A stretch of DNA of 64,000 nt, taken from contig NZ_NPKR01000002.1 in assembly GCF_008329535.1 (NCBI RefSeq), forward strand, positions 558,001 through 622,000. Reading direction: 5' to 3'. Below are positions 11,528 through 26,058 of the stretch, one piece after another (position 1 is the stretch's first letter; every line of letters begins with the position of its first letter). A program made the position numbers and the translations under genes. The DNA is from Mycolicibacterium sp. P1-18 (lineage in GTDB: Bacteria > Actinomycetota > Actinomycetes > Mycobacteriales > Mycobacteriaceae). Under the pieces are notes generated by a model. That model made no database searches. It was not told where the DNA came from and saw only the letters and a list, made by a program, of their open reading frames with translations.

Positions 11528-13228
11528 CTAGGCGTTGTCGGCGTCGTCACCGATCCCGACTGGTCCGTTCAGTTCGCGTTCTCGCTCGACCCGGCGGGCC
11601 CGGTCTTGGGCGCGGGTGGTCTTGCGGCGCGGCATGGTGAGTCCGGCGGTGTGCGCTGCGGGCACCCGGATCGCTTCAACGGTGGCGGTCGGTTTGGAGA
11701 GTTCGGGGAAGAGCAGGCGGCTGCCCGGCGTGGTGATGTGCTGCCGACCGTCGGGTGCGGTCCAAATGACCGTGCCGTCGTCGAGTTGTTCGTCGCGCCA
11801 ACCCTTTTCGCCGCCCCAGAACGTCTTCAGCAAGTGGTGTCGACGGCATAGGCATTTCAGGTTGGACGCCGCGGTCGGTCCGCACGGCCACGGAATGCTG
11901 TGGTCGAGATCGCAGGTCGTCGCGGGCGCACGGCAGCCCGGGAAGCGACACGTCATGTCGCGGCAGCGGATGAAGTCGGCCAGCTTCTTCGACGGCCGGT
12001 AGCGGGGTTCGGGTGGGGCTTGGCCGGGGTGGACGATCCGGGTGATCGTCGCGCCGATGGTGGCCCGGCAGGCGATGGCTCCGGGGAGGAACTGGCCAGC
12101 CATCAGTGCTGCGGGTCGCAGGCTGGCCAGGCGACCGGGCGCGGGGGTAAGGGCTTCGGTGAGCGTGAGCTCGCGCAGGGGCTTGCCGAACATGGTCGGG
12201 GCTTGACCGTCTAGTGCGGTCGGCTCGTCGGTGGGAGTTGGGAGGATGCTGGAACCTGGTTGCGGGGCAGCCTCATTGAAGGTGAGGGGGATTGCAGGGT
12301 CGGCGGGGTCGGCTTCGTCCTGTGCAACAGCATCATTCACGTCCGTAGCGTCTGCGGCGTCGGCTGGTTTGGACTCAGTGGGTTCCGGCGCGGGTGGCGG
12401 TGGTGCCGGTGTCTCGGGCTTCGCGATGGTGTCCGCGGATGCGATGACGTAGACCACCACCCCGGTCGAGGGCGGGTTCTCCCCGGCGGGGCAGTCGTCG
12501 GTGTTGCAGAGGCAGGCCAGGCGGTCCGCGCCGTGGGCCCACGCTCCCATCGCGTCGGCACGCCGCTGATCCAACGTCCGTGGATCAGCCGGGCACACCG
12601 TGCGGGCCAGAGCGTCCATACGGGCGTCGACGGCCTTGGCGTCGGTGGCGAACAGCGTCGCGAAGACCGTCGCCATGCCGCTGCCGTCCTCGTCGCCGAC
12701 CTCCACGCTGCGGCCCCGGGCGCGGGTTTCGGTGCGGACGACTGCCTGCGGATCGACCCGGGCCACGAACGCGTCGACCGTCTTCTCCAGTGCGGCCACC
12801 GACATGGGTTCCCGGTCGCTCAGCGCCTCGGCCAGCAGCCGGTCCAGTTCGTGGAGAGCCGAGGGGTCGACGACCAGGGCGCCGCGCTGGACCACGGTGC
12901 GGACCAGTTGGTAGGTGATGAGCCCCTCGGCGAACACGGCGGCGACGAGGGGAAAGCGATCGTGCAGGGCGACGGCGATCAGGAGTTGGTTGGACGCGGC
13001 GCCCGTGGTGATCCGCAACGCCGCTCCGATGTGGGCGGCCACGGCGTCCCACGTGTCTGTGCACCACAGGTCCCGCTCCGCGGACCCGTCGGCGGCAGCC
13101 GCAGCCGAGAACATGCCCGCCATCGCCGCCACCTTGCGGGCGCACGCCGCGGACTCCGTCCGCGACCACGCTTCCACCGCACCGGCACCCGAGGTGCCAG
13201 CGGTGGAGGCGACCACTGAGTCGAACAT
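11528..13228 (-). CDS. DUF222 and HNH endonuclease domain protein (13E12 repeat family)
   Basis: About 566 residues. The N-terminal half is the DUF222 domain typical of the mycobacterial 13E12 family; the middle (about residues 245-330) is a low-complexity Pro/Ala/Asp/Glu linker; the C-terminal part carries an HNH motif, CRDMTCRFPGC then CDLDHSIPW and CLCRRHHLLKTFWG, with Cys pairs that may bind zinc. The end is basic. I chose ATG at 13228 (MFDSVV, as in many family members) rather than the farther upstream frame opening at 13279. A LexA-like palindrome covers this start codon, fitting the known SOS control of several 13E12 genes in M. tuberculosis. Enzymatic target is unknown; such genes may be remnants of mobile DNA. 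Confidence 0.85.
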   Translation of the reverse strand: MFDSVVASTAGTSGAGAVEAWSRTESAACARKVAAMAGMFSAAAAADGSAERDLWCTDTWDAVAAHIGAALRITTGAASNQLLIAVALHDRFPLVAAVFAEGLITYQLVRTVVQRGALVVDPSALHELDRLLAEALSDREPMSVAALEKTVDAFVARVDPQAVVRTETRARGRSVEVGDEDGSGMATVFATLFATDAKAVDARMDALARTVCPADPRTLDQRRADAMGAWAHGADRLACLCNTDDCPAGENPPSTGVVVYVIASADTIAKPETPAPPPPAPEPTESKPADAADATDVNDAVAQDEADPADPAIPLTFNEAAPQPGSSILPTPTDEPTALDGQAPTMFGKPLRELTLTEALTPAPGRLASLRPAALMAGQFLPGAIACRATIGATITRIVHPGQAPPEPRYRPSKKLADFIRCRDMTCRFPGCRAPATTCDLDHSIPWPCGPTAASNLKCLCRRHHLLKTFWGGEKGWRDEQLDDGTVIWTAPDGRQHITTPGSRLLFPELSKPTATVEAIRVPAAHTAGLTMPRRKTTRAQDRARRVERERELNGPVGIGDDADNA

Positions 13229-13236
13229 ACATTCGA
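13221..13236 (-). promoter_or_regulatory. Probable LexA (SOS) box over the DUF222-HNH start codon
   Basis: The 16-mer TCGAACATACATTCGA is a near-perfect palindrome and differs at one base from the mycobacterial LexA consensus TCGAAC-N4-GTTCGA. The CAT that encodes the start ATG (13226-13228) lies inside it, so bound LexA would block initiation of this gene directly. Confidence 0.6.
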
Positions 13237-13346
13237 CAGTAGGCGCGGTACCCGACGAAAACCAGGCCCAACGACCCAACCTGTGGATGAATCACCCCAC
13301 CTGTGCACAAGTCGGTACCGACACCCGAAAATGTCGGTGGCACAGG

Positions 13347-14645
13347 CTAAGTGGCGATGCCCTCGCTGGCGGAGAACCTGGCATCCTCCTCGGTCGACAA
13401 TCCGATCGAGACCACCGACCGGTCGAAGATCGCGTCGGTGAGATACGCCAGCGACACCGCCCACCGGTTGACCCCTCGCGGGATCGCATACAGGTGGTAG
13501 GCGCGGGTCACCACCTTGGCCGGAAACCCCGAGAGGTGCACGTTGAGCGGATTGGCCACCGCGTAGTGCGGACCGAGGTCGACGACCAGGCCCATGTTGC
13601 GGTGCTTGTAGGGCTTCGACGTACCGACGCCCAGGCTCGCGGCGACGTTGCGCGCCAACGCCTTTCCCTGCCGGGTGGCGTGCTGAGCCGTCGGCGGGGT
13701 GATCTTGCCGGGGTCGGTGAGGTCGGGCACGGCGGCAGCGTCCCCGCCGGCGAACACATGGGGATGGCCGGGCACCTGGAGGTCGGTCTGCACCTTGAGC
13801 CTGCCCCGTTCGGTCTCCAGGCCCAGCGTCTGAATCAGCGGCGCGCCGGTCACCCCTGCGACCCATGCGACGGTGTGCGCGTCGACGCGGGTGTCGTCGG
13901 TGAGGATGACGTGATCGGCGTGCACCTCCTTGAGCGTGACGCCGAGTCGGACGTCGACGCCACGTTCCTTGAGGACGCGCATCGCGGCGGTGCCGAGCCG
14001 CTCGCCGACCTCGGGCATCACCTGTTCGGCTAGGTCCATGAGCACGAACCTCACCGAGGCGGGGTCGAACCGCATCTGCTCCGCCGCCGCGTCGGCCAAC
14101 GAGCGAAGTTGGGCGACGAGTTCGGTGCCCGAATACGAGGCGCCCACGACGACGACGGTCCGCCGGGCCGCCGCGAGCCGCGGATCGTCGTCGAGGTTGG
14201 CCAGCTCGAGTTGCTGCAGCACGTGGTCGCGGAGGTAGAGCGCCTCGGCGGGGGACTTCAGCCCGCGGGCATGCGTGGCGAGACCGGGCACGTCGAACAG
14301 CCGTGTCACCGAGCCCGGTGTCAGGACGAGGCGGTCCCACGCCATCTCGTGCGTGCGCGCCTCGGGGTCGGTGAACGTCAGGGTGTGGCCGTCCAGGTCG
14401 ACGGACTCCACCCGGCCGCGGACGGCCCGGACGCCCGGGAGCCCATTGGCCAGCGGAATGGTCACGAAGCGTGCGTCGACCACGCCGCCCGCGACGTCCG
14501 GCAACAGTGGCGTGTAGAGCATGTAGTCGACGGGGGAGACGATGGTGACGTTGACCGCCGGGTCGTGTCGGCGCAGCGTGCGCGCCAGCCGACGGGCGCA
14601 TTCGAAGCCGGTGAAGCCACTGCCGACGATTACCACTGACGTCAT
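13347..14645 (-). CDS. NDH-2-like FAD-dependent pyridine nucleotide oxidoreductase
   Basis: 432 residues of the Pyr_redox_2 fold, resembling type II NADH dehydrogenases and their Rv0392c/NdhA-like relatives. The FAD site is SVVIVGSGFTGFECARRL at the N terminus; the NAD(P) site TVVVVGASYSGTELVAQL is near residue 160; a second FAD contact is HVFAGGDAAAVPDL. The C-terminal region continues with QHATRQGKALARNV and a final amphipathic segment that may dock on the membrane. It stands alone on the minus strand between the DUF222 gene and a small unknown gene, so its electron acceptor (quinone or other) is not indicated by context. Confidence 0.85.
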   Translation of the reverse strand: MTSVVIVGSGFTGFECARRLARTLRRHDPAVNVTIVSPVDYMLYTPLLPDVAGGVVDARFVTIPLANGLPGVRAVRGRVESVDLDGHTLTFTDPEARTHEMAWDRLVLTPGSVTRLFDVPGLATHARGLKSPAEALYLRDHVLQQLELANLDDDPRLAAARRTVVVVGASYSGTELVAQLRSLADAAAEQMRFDPASVRFVLMDLAEQVMPEVGERLGTAAMRVLKERGVDVRLGVTLKEVHADHVILTDDTRVDAHTVAWVAGVTGAPLIQTLGLETERGRLKVQTDLQVPGHPHVFAGGDAAAVPDLTDPGKITPPTAQHATRQGKALARNVAASLGVGTSKPYKHRNMGLVVDLGPHYAVANPLNVHLSGFPAKVVTRAYHLYAIPRGVNRWAVSLAYLTDAIFDRSVVSIGLSTEEDARFSASEGIAT

Positions 14646-14711
14646 CTGTCATCTCCCTCGGTGGACGGCCCGCCGCCGCTTGGCGGCGCTCGCAGTGGGC
14701 ATACCCCGTAA

Positions 14712-14963
14712 ATGACGATTGATAGTGATGTCACGAGACGACTCGTGGACGCCGACGACGACGCCGTGTTGGTGCTGCTCGAGGGGCGCGCGCTGGTGCT
14801 CGGCGCAGGTCAACTGGACGACGACGCCCATCGCGGGGCGCTGCGGGTCATCTCGCGGGCAGACTTCCTGAGCCGCGTCGGGGACGGTGCCAACCTGTCC
14901 GACGACGAAGTGGCCAAGCAGGCGGCGATTCTCGACGCCGAGGTGTCCGAGTTGGGCGGTTGA
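14712..14963 (+). CDS. Small hypothetical protein (83 residues)
   Basis: Not recognised. The product is acidic and soluble, beginning MTIDSDVTRRLVDADDDAVL and ending DDEVAKQAAILDAEVSELGG, with no Cys and no membrane segment. Coding is supported by high GC at third positions and by codon use like its neighbours. It starts 66 bases from the divergent flavoprotein gene, so both may share a promoter region, and its stop lies 46 bases before the following SDR gene. Role unknown. Confidence 0.55.
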   Translation: MTIDSDVTRRLVDADDDAVLVLLEGRALVLGAGQLDDDAHRGALRVISRADFLSRVGDGANLSDDEVAKQAAILDAEVSELGG

Positions 14964-15009
14964 CGCGCCCGACGGAATGAAACCGCGGCCGCCGGTTGCT
15001 GACACCGAC

Positions 15010-15702
15010 ATGGCCGATCCCGAGAACCCCACTGCCCTCATCGTCGGAGCGTCGAAGGGCCTCGGGCTCGCCATGGTGTCCGAGTTTCTGAGTCGCGACT
15101 GGCACGTGATCGCCACCGTTCGCGGCGAGAACCGGACCGCACTCGACGAGCTCGACGCCCGGGGACGGCTCGAGATCGACGTGCTCGACGTGACGATGCC
15201 CGATCAGATCTCGGCGCTGCGCGACCGGTTGGCCAGCCGACGCCTCGATCTGCTGTTCGTCAACGCCGGCGTCGCCCACGATGACATTCCCGCGGCGGAG
15301 GTGAGCACCGACAGCTTCGTCGAGGTCATGGTCACCAATGCGCTGAGCCCGCTGCGCGTCGTCGAGGCCCTCGAGGACCTGGTCCCCGAATCGGGCACGA
15401 TCGGTGTCATGTCGTCGCGCCAGGGCAGCGTCTCGCTGAACACCCGCGGCGGGCACGAGGTGTACCGCGCCAGCAAGTCCGCGCTCAACCAGCTGTTCCG
15501 CAGCTACGCCGCGCGGCACGCCGACGATCCGCGCACACTACTGCTGATCAACCCCGGCCACGTGCAGACCGAACTCGGCGGCAAGGGGGCCACCCTGACC
15601 GTGGACGACAGTGTTCCCGGCGTGGTCGACACCATCGTCGCGCACTCTGGTGAGGGCGGCCTGCAGTTCCTCGACTACCAGAACGCCGTCGTGCCGTGGT
15701 GA
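15010..15702 (+). CDS. Short-chain dehydrogenase/reductase
   Basis: 230-residue SDR. The nucleotide motif TALIVGASKGLGLAM is near the N terminus, FVNAGVAHDD replaces the usual NNAG, the catalytic serine is in GVMSSRQGS, and the active-site YRASKSA motif is intact. It ends with INPGHVQTELGG typical of the family's PG motif. ATG at 15010 was chosen because it begins just before the first beta strand; ATG at 14977 would add 11 residues. Substrate cannot be inferred from context. Confidence 0.88.
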   Translation: MADPENPTALIVGASKGLGLAMVSEFLSRDWHVIATVRGENRTALDELDARGRLEIDVLDVTMPDQISALRDRLASRRLDLLFVNAGVAHDDIPAAEVSTDSFVEVMVTNALSPLRVVEALEDLVPESGTIGVMSSRQGSVSLNTRGGHEVYRASKSALNQLFRSYAARHADDPRTLLLINPGHVQTELGGKGATLTVDDSVPGVVDTIVAHSGEGGLQFLDYQNAVVPW

Positions 15703-15772
15703 CCACGAGGTTCTTGGGCATCGCCTAGCCGACCCACATCGGGCGCCAAGGCGGCGGGCGTTGACTGAGGTC

Positions 15773-16078
15773 ATGATCCGCGAAACAGATTCCCTCGCAG
15801 GGACTGTCGTCATCGTGCTGGACGGCGGTACCGACGCCGGCCGCCAGCTGGCCCAGCGGAAGCTGGCCGACGGCCACCGCGTCGTGGTGGTGGCCCGACA
15901 CGCCTGCGACGCCGTCGAGGTGCTGCACGGCCACTCCGCGGACCGGATCATGGTGATCGCCGCCGACGTCGACGACGCTCGACAGTGGAGCCGTGTCACC
16001 GCCCGCGTGACGGAGAGGTTCGGCCGGGTCGACGCCGTCGTCCGTGCCGCGGGGGCGACGCTGCGCGCGTCGGCCTGA
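15773..16078 (+). pseudogene. SDR N-terminal half, probably a truncated gene
   Basis: 101 residues that match only the N-terminal Rossmann part of an SDR: TVVIVLDGGTDAGRQLAQR resembles the TGxxxGxG loop (with D and G changes), VVVVARHACDAV is the second strand, and VIAADVDDARQWSRVTARVTERFGRVDAVVRAAG reads as the D-V and NAG region (given here as one domain description). The product stops before the catalytic Ser, Tyr and Lys. A TTG at 15761 is an alternative start. It ends one base from the convergent serine hydrolase. It may be a degenerate duplicate of the SDR just upstream, or a small nucleotide-binding protein kept for another purpose. Confidence 0.55.
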
Positions 16079-16079
16079 G

Positions 16080-17288
16080 TCAGGACTCCAGGGCCTGGTA
16101 GGTGCGACGGACGAATCGCGGCTGCGCAGCCTGCAGCTTCGCCAGCGACGTGTTGCCCGCGACGGCGGCAGCGGCAGCATCCGAACTCAGGTCGGGCAGG
16201 TTCTGGATCAGATACAGCATGATCAGGTCCGCCGACGGGTCGGCCTGCCACCACGTGCCGTAGGCGCCGGGCCAACTGAACGTGCCGAGTCCGCCCGGGC
16301 CGTAGAGCTGGCGGGACTGAGCTGCGTCGGTCACCACCGAGAGATTCAGCCCGAAACCGCGACCGCGCCAAAACGGCATCCCGAGAAAGGGATACGACTT
16401 CTGCTGATCGGTCAGGCGGTCGGTGCGCATCAACCGCACCGACTCCTCCGAGAGCACCCTGACCCCGTCCACCTCGCCGCCGCCGAGCAACATCCGGGCG
16501 AAGGCCAGATAGTCGTCGGCGGTCGACCACAGCCCGGCCCCACCGGTGCAGAACGTCGGCAGGGTCACCGGCGCCGGACCCATCACGTCGTCGCGCAGGG
16601 TGCCCGTGTCGTCGAGCTGGTACATCGTGGCCGCGCGCCGGCGGCCCTCGGCGCTGACCTTGAAGCCGGTGTCGGACATGCCCAGTGGGCCCAGCACCCG
16701 GTCCTCCAGCACGTCGGCCAGCGGCTTGCCCTCGATCCGGGACAGGGCGATCCCCAGCACGTCGGTGGAGTGGCTGTAGGTCAGCCGCTCGCCGGGCTGG
16801 TGGGCCAGCGGCAACTTGGCGAGCTCGGCCAGCCAACGGTCCTGGTCCTGGCGAAACATCAGCTTGCCGTAGGCCCGGGACAGTGGCGCCCCCACCGAGA
16901 ACGCGTAGGCCAGGCCACTGCGGTGGGTCATCAGGTCGTCGACGGTGATCGGGCGTCGTAGCGGGACAGTCGACTCCAGCGGGCCCGACGGGTCGGCCAT
17001 CACCCGCACGTCGGCCAACTCCGGCAGCCACCGGGCCACCGGATCGGTCAACGCGAGCAGCCCGTCCTCGATCATCGACATGGCCGCGGCCACCGTCACC
17101 GGCTTGCTCATCGAGGCGATCCGGAAGATGGTGTCGCGCTGCATCGGCAACCCGGCGTGGACGTCGCGGTGGCCGAGTTCGTTGACCTGCAGGACCTTGC
17201 CGCCCTGCCACACCAGGGTGACGGCTCCCGCCAACAGGCCGGCGTCGATCGCCTCGCGGATGGATGCCTGATTGCCGTCGAGATTCAC
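16080..17288 (-). CDS. Beta-lactamase-family serine hydrolase (class C/esterase type)
   Basis: 402 residues of the PF00144 beta-lactamase/penicillin-binding fold. The nucleophile motif SMSK is at residues 59-62 (FRIASMSKPV), the second motif reads YSHST instead of YxN, and the third region is around GGLGTFSWPGAYGTWW. No signal peptide is apparent, so an intracellular esterase or peptidase is more likely than a secreted beta-lactamase. Comparable mycobacterial proteins include Rv1367c and LipL-type esterases. It diverges from pyrR with about 115 bases between starts and is convergent with the truncated SDR. Confidence 0.85.
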   Translation of the reverse strand: MNLDGNQASIREAIDAGLLAGAVTLVWQGGKVLQVNELGHRDVHAGLPMQRDTIFRIASMSKPVTVAAAMSMIEDGLLALTDPVARWLPELADVRVMADPSGPLESTVPLRRPITVDDLMTHRSGLAYAFSVGAPLSRAYGKLMFRQDQDRWLAELAKLPLAHQPGERLTYSHSTDVLGIALSRIEGKPLADVLEDRVLGPLGMSDTGFKVSAEGRRRAATMYQLDDTGTLRDDVMGPAPVTLPTFCTGGAGLWSTADDYLAFARMLLGGGEVDGVRVLSEESVRLMRTDRLTDQQKSYPFLGMPFWRGRGFGLNLSVVTDAAQSRQLYGPGGLGTFSWPGAYGTWWQADPSADLIMLYLIQNLPDLSSDAAAAAVAGNTSLAKLQAAQPRFVRRTYQALES

Positions 17289-17331
17289 CTGGCCAGCCTA
17301 TCCAGCCCGGCTGAGGGGGCCCGGTGGGTGT

Positions 17332-17337
17332 TAAGCT
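17332..17337 (+). promoter_or_regulatory. Candidate -10 box of the pyr operon
   Basis: TAAGCT, followed 7-8 nt later by purines at 17344-17345. Starting there gives a leader of about 60 nt that contains the complete PyrR-binding hairpin and the ribosome-binding site of pyrR. Confidence 0.45.
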
Positions 17338-17350
17338 GCCGCGGAAGTTC

Positions 17351-18920
<1,570 letters not shown>

Positions 18921-18924
<4 letters not shown>

Positions 18925-20213
18925 GTGTGCTGTTGCGGTCGGTTCTTCTCTACGGCGAGGGCGATCCCGTCGACGTCCTCGTCGATGACGGCCAGATCGC
19001 CGAGATCGGCGCCGACGTGTCGGCGCCCGACGGCGCCGAGGTGGTCGACGGCACCGGCAAGGTCCTGCTGCCCGGCTTCGTGGACCTTCACACCCATTTG
19101 CGAGAGCCGGGGCGCGAGTACGCCGAGGACATCGAAACCGGTTCGGCGGCAGCCGCACTCGGCGGGTACACGGCCGTGTTCGCGATGGCCAACACCGATC
19201 CCGTCGCCGACAGCGCCGTCGTCACCGACCACGTCTGGTACCGCGGTCAGGAGGTCGGCCTCGTCGACGTGCATCCGGTCGGTGCGGTGACCGTCGGACT
19301 CAAGGGCGCTCAGCTCACCGAGATGGGCCTGATGGCCGCCGGTGCCGGCAAGGTGCGGATGTTCTCCGACGACGGCCTGTGCGTGGACGATCCGCTGGTC
19401 ATGCGGCGGGCGCTAGAGTACGCCAGCGGCATCGGCGTCCTGATCGCCCAGCACGCCGAGGAACCACGACTGACGGTCGACGCCGTCGCCCACGAGGGTC
19501 CGAACGCGGCCCGGCTCGGGTTGACCGGATGGCCACGGTCGGCGGAGGAGTCGATCGTCGCGCGCGACGCCATCCTGGCCCGGGACGCCGGCGCCCGCGT
19601 GCACATCTGCCACGCGTCCACCGCGGGCACGGTCGAGCTGATCAGATGGGCCAAGGAGCAGGGCATCTCGATCACCGCGGAGGTGACGCCGCACCACCTG
19701 CTGCTCGACGACGCGGTGCTGGGGTCCTACGACGGCCGCAACCGGGTCACCCCGCCGCTGCGGGAGGCCAGCGACGCGATCGCGTTGCGCCAGGCGCTCG
19801 CCGACGGCGTGGTCGACTGCGTGGCAACCGATCACGCACCGCACGCCGACCACGAGAAGATGTGCGAGTTCGCCGTCGCCCGGCCCGGGATGCTGGGGTT
19901 GCAGACCGCGCTCTCGGTCGTCGTGGAGACCATGGTGCGCACGGGCCTGCTGACGTGGCGTGACGTCGCACGGGTGATGAGCGAGGCGCCGGCGGCCATC
20001 GTTGGGCTGCCGGACCAGGGCCGGCCGCTGGAGGTGGGGGAACCCGCCAACCTGGTGCTCGTCGACCCCGACGCGACGTGGACGGTCACGGGCGCGGAAC
20101 TCGCCAGCCGGTCGGACAACACGCCGTTCGAGGCGATGACGCTGCCCGCCACGGTGACGCTGACGATGCTGCGGGGCAAGGTCACGGCGCGGGACGGGCA
20201 GAGTCCCGCATGA
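18921..20213 (+). CDS. pyrC: Dihydroorotase
   Basis: Zinc amidohydrolase, 430 residues, forming dihydroorotate from carbamoyl-aspartate (type I, long form). Metal site signatures: [15 protein letters not shown] with the HxH pair near residue 60, [18 protein letters not shown] and [12 protein letters not shown]. The lysine to be carboxylated is replaced in this subfamily by an aspartate-containing loop (MFSDDGL). The ATG at 18921 overlaps the pyrB stop; the open frame extends upstream only as a shadow of pyrB. Confidence 0.96.
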
Positions 20214-20710
20214 ACACCCCGACGCTGATCGCGTTGCTGATCATCGCCGCGCTGCTGGCGGTGATGATCGCCTTCTTCATCAGGCAGATGCTGCGCGGGT
20301 GGCTGCACCGCGCGCAGCGCCAAGCCGAGCTGATCGGGGCGTTGCCGGCGCTGCCCGACACCGTGGGGTCGGCGATCGTGCCGGCCACCAAGGGGCTCTA
20401 CGTCGGCAGCACGATCGCCCCCAGCTGGCAGGACCGCATCGCCGTCGGCGACCTGGGCTTCCGCAGCAAGGCGGTGCTGACCCGCTACCCCGAGGGAATC
20501 ATGTTGCAGCGCAGCGGCACCGGGCCCATCTGGATCCCCGAGGAGTCGATCACGGCGATCCGCACCGAGCGGGGCATCGCGGGCAAGGCACTGACACACG
20601 ACGGCATCCTCGCCATCCGCTGGAGACTGCCGTCGGGTACCGAGATCGACACCGGGTTCCGCGGCGACGACCGCCGCGAACTCGCGAATTGGACTGGAGA
20701 GGTCGAATGA
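20210..20710 (+). CDS. PH-like domain membrane protein (Rv1382-like)
   Basis: 166 residues with one N-terminal membrane helix (about residues 5-25, [19 protein letters not shown]) and a cytoplasmic domain resembling bacterial PH-like folds. The homologue Rv1382 occupies the same slot between pyrC and carA in M. tuberculosis. It is not a pyrimidine enzyme by sequence; conserved location with ATGA overlaps at both ends implies coordinated expression, and a role in membrane association or regulation can only be guessed. Confidence 0.85.
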   Translation: MNTPTLIALLIIAALLAVMIAFFIRQMLRGWLHRAQRQAELIGALPALPDTVGSAIVPATKGLYVGSTIAPSWQDRIAVGDLGFRSKAVLTRYPEGIMLQRSGTGPIWIPEESITAIRTERGIAGKALTHDGILAIRWRLPSGTEIDTGFRGDDRRELANWTGEVE

Positions 20711-21836
20711 CGGTGAAGAACAAGGCCGTAATGGTTCTCGACGACGGACGGGTGTTCACCGGCACCGCCTTCGGTGCGGTCGGCCAGACGCTGGGGGAGG
20801 CGGTCTTCTCCACCGGCATGTCGGGCTACCAGGAGACCCTCACCGACCCGAGCTATCACGGCCAGATCGTGGTCGCCACGGCGCCGCAGATCGGCAACAC
20901 GGGCTGGAACGGGGAGGACGCCGAGAGTCGCGGCGACAAGATCTGGGTGGCGGGGTACGCCGTGCGCGACCCGTCGCCGCGCGCCTCCAACTGGCGGGCC
21001 ACCGGAACGCTCGACGACGAACTCGTCCGTCAGGGCGTCGTCGGGATCGCGGGCATCGACACCCGCGCCGTCGTCCGGCACCTGCGGACGGCGGGCTCCA
21101 TGAAGGCCGGCGTCTTCTCGGGCGACGCCCTGGCGGAGGTGGACGAACTGCTGGCGCGGGTGCGCAGCCAGCCGTCGATGCTGGGCGCCGATCTCGCCGG
21201 ACAGGTGAGCACGGACTCGACCTACGTGGTGGAAGCCGAAGGGCAGCAACGCTTCACGGTCGCCGCACTCGACCTCGGGATCAAGACCAACACCCCGCGC
21301 AACTTCGCCAAGCGCGGCATCCAGACCCACGTGGTGCCGTCGAACGCCACGTTCGACGCCGTCGCCGCGCTCAACCCCGACGGGGTGTTCCTGTCCAACG
21401 GTCCCGGTGACCCGGCGACCGCCGACCACGTCGTCGAGGTGACCCGCAAGGTGCTCGAGGCCGGGATTCCCCTGTTCGGCATCTGCTTCGGCAACCAGAT
21501 CCTGGGCCGCGCCCTGGGCCGCTCGACCTACAAGATGGCCTTCGGTCACCGCGGGATCAACGTTCCGGTGGTCGACCACCTCACCGGCCGCGTCGCGATC
21601 ACCTCGCAGAACCACGGCTTCGCCCTCGAAGGCGAGGCCGGCGAGGAGTTCGACACGCAGTTCGGCAAGGCCGTAGTCAGCCACACCTGCGCCAACGACG
21701 GTGTCGTCGAAGGCATCAAACTCCTCGAGGGAAGGGCGTTCTCGGTGCAGTACCACCCCGAGTCGGCGGCGGGACCCCATGACGCCGCGTACCTGTTCGA
21801 CCAATTCGTCGACCTGATGGCAGGGGAGGAGCGCTG

Positions 21837-21837
<1 letters not shown>
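20707..21837 (+). CDS. carA: Carbamoyl phosphate synthase small subunit
   Basis: Glutaminase subunit, 376 residues, that passes ammonia to CarB. The N-terminal domain begins [15 protein letters not shown] ([16 protein letters not shown]) and includes [17 protein letters not shown]; the class I amidotransferase domain contains the nucleophile in [14 protein letters not shown] and the His-Glu pair in [11 protein letters not shown]. Start overlaps the preceding gene and the stop overlaps carB (TGATG). Confidence 0.97.
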
Positions 21838-25183
<3,346 letters not shown>

Positions 25184-25187
<4 letters not shown>

Positions 25188-25999
25188 CCGGTTTCGGGGC
25201 CCGGCTGGCCTCGGCCATGGCCGATCGGGGCCCGCTGTGTCTGGGCATCGATCCGCACCCCGAGCTGCTTCGGGCCTGGGGCCTGCCGGTCGACGTCGAC
25301 GGACTGACCGCGTTCTGCGACGTGTGCGTCCAGGCCTTCGAGGGCTTTGCCATCGTCAAACCGCAGGTGGCGTTCTTCGAGGGCCACGGGGCCGCCGGCT
25401 ATTCGGTGCTCGAGACGGTGATCGCGGAACTGCGTGACGCCGGAGTCCTGGTCTTGGCCGACGCCAAGCGGGGCGACATCGGTTCGACGATGGCGGCGTA
25501 CGCGTCGGCGTGGGCGGGGAACTCGCCGCTGGCGTGCGACGCCGTGACCGCGTCGCCGTACCTGGGATTCGAGTCGCTGCGACCGCTGCTCGACACCGCC
25601 GCCGAGCACGGCCGCGGCGTGTTCGTCCTCGCCGCGACGTCCAACCCCGAGGGCGCCACCGTGCAGCGGGCAGTGCTCGACGGTCGCACGGTCGCCCAGT
25701 CGATCGTCGACGACGTGAGCGCGGAGAACCGCGGTGCGGGTGCCGGCTCCGTCGGCGTCGTCGTGGGCGCCACGTTGACGGAGGTGCCTCACCTCGGTGA
25801 GCTCGGCGGACCGGTCCTGCTGCCCGGCGTCGGAGCCCAGGGGGGTCGACCCGAGGCGTTGCTCGGTCTGGGTGGGGCTGCGCCGGGCACGCTGTTGCCC
25901 GCGGTGTCGCGCGAGGTGCTGCGGGCCGGGCCCGACGTCGGGGCCGTGCGCGCGGCCGCCGAGCGCATGCGCGACGCCGTCGCCCACCTCGCCGGCTGA
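25184..25999 (+). CDS. pyrF: Orotidine 5'-phosphate decarboxylase (type 2)
   Basis: 271 residues, the longer type 2 OMP decarboxylase typical of mycobacteria, producing UMP. Catalytic Lys/Asp motif is [14 protein letters not shown] near residue 90; phosphate contacts lie in LPGVGAQGG near residue 217. GTG at 25184 overlaps the carB stop (GTGA). pyrD and pyrE are absent from the cluster, as in M. tuberculosis. A 22-bp perfect inverted repeat begins one base past its stop. Confidence 0.95.
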
Positions 26000-26000
26000 C

Positions 26001-26049
26001 GATTCGTGCACCCGCAGCCGCGGTGAGCGCGGCTGCGGGTGCACGAATC
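26001..26049. terminator. Perfect 22-bp inverted repeat, probable bidirectional terminator
   Basis: Arms 26001-26022 and 26028-26049 are exact reverse complements separated by the 5-nt loop GTGAG. It sits between the convergent pyrF and the small secreted-protein gene, one base after the pyrF stop. There is no long T tract on either side, as is common for mycobacterial intrinsic terminators. Confidence 0.75.
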
Positions 26050-26058
26050 ACTCCAGGC

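Noticed and set aside
10440..17300. Genomic island or prophage in the accessory stretch
   Set aside because: No integrase, tRNA, direct repeats or shift in base composition were seen; the DUF222-HNH gene alone is not sufficient evidence.
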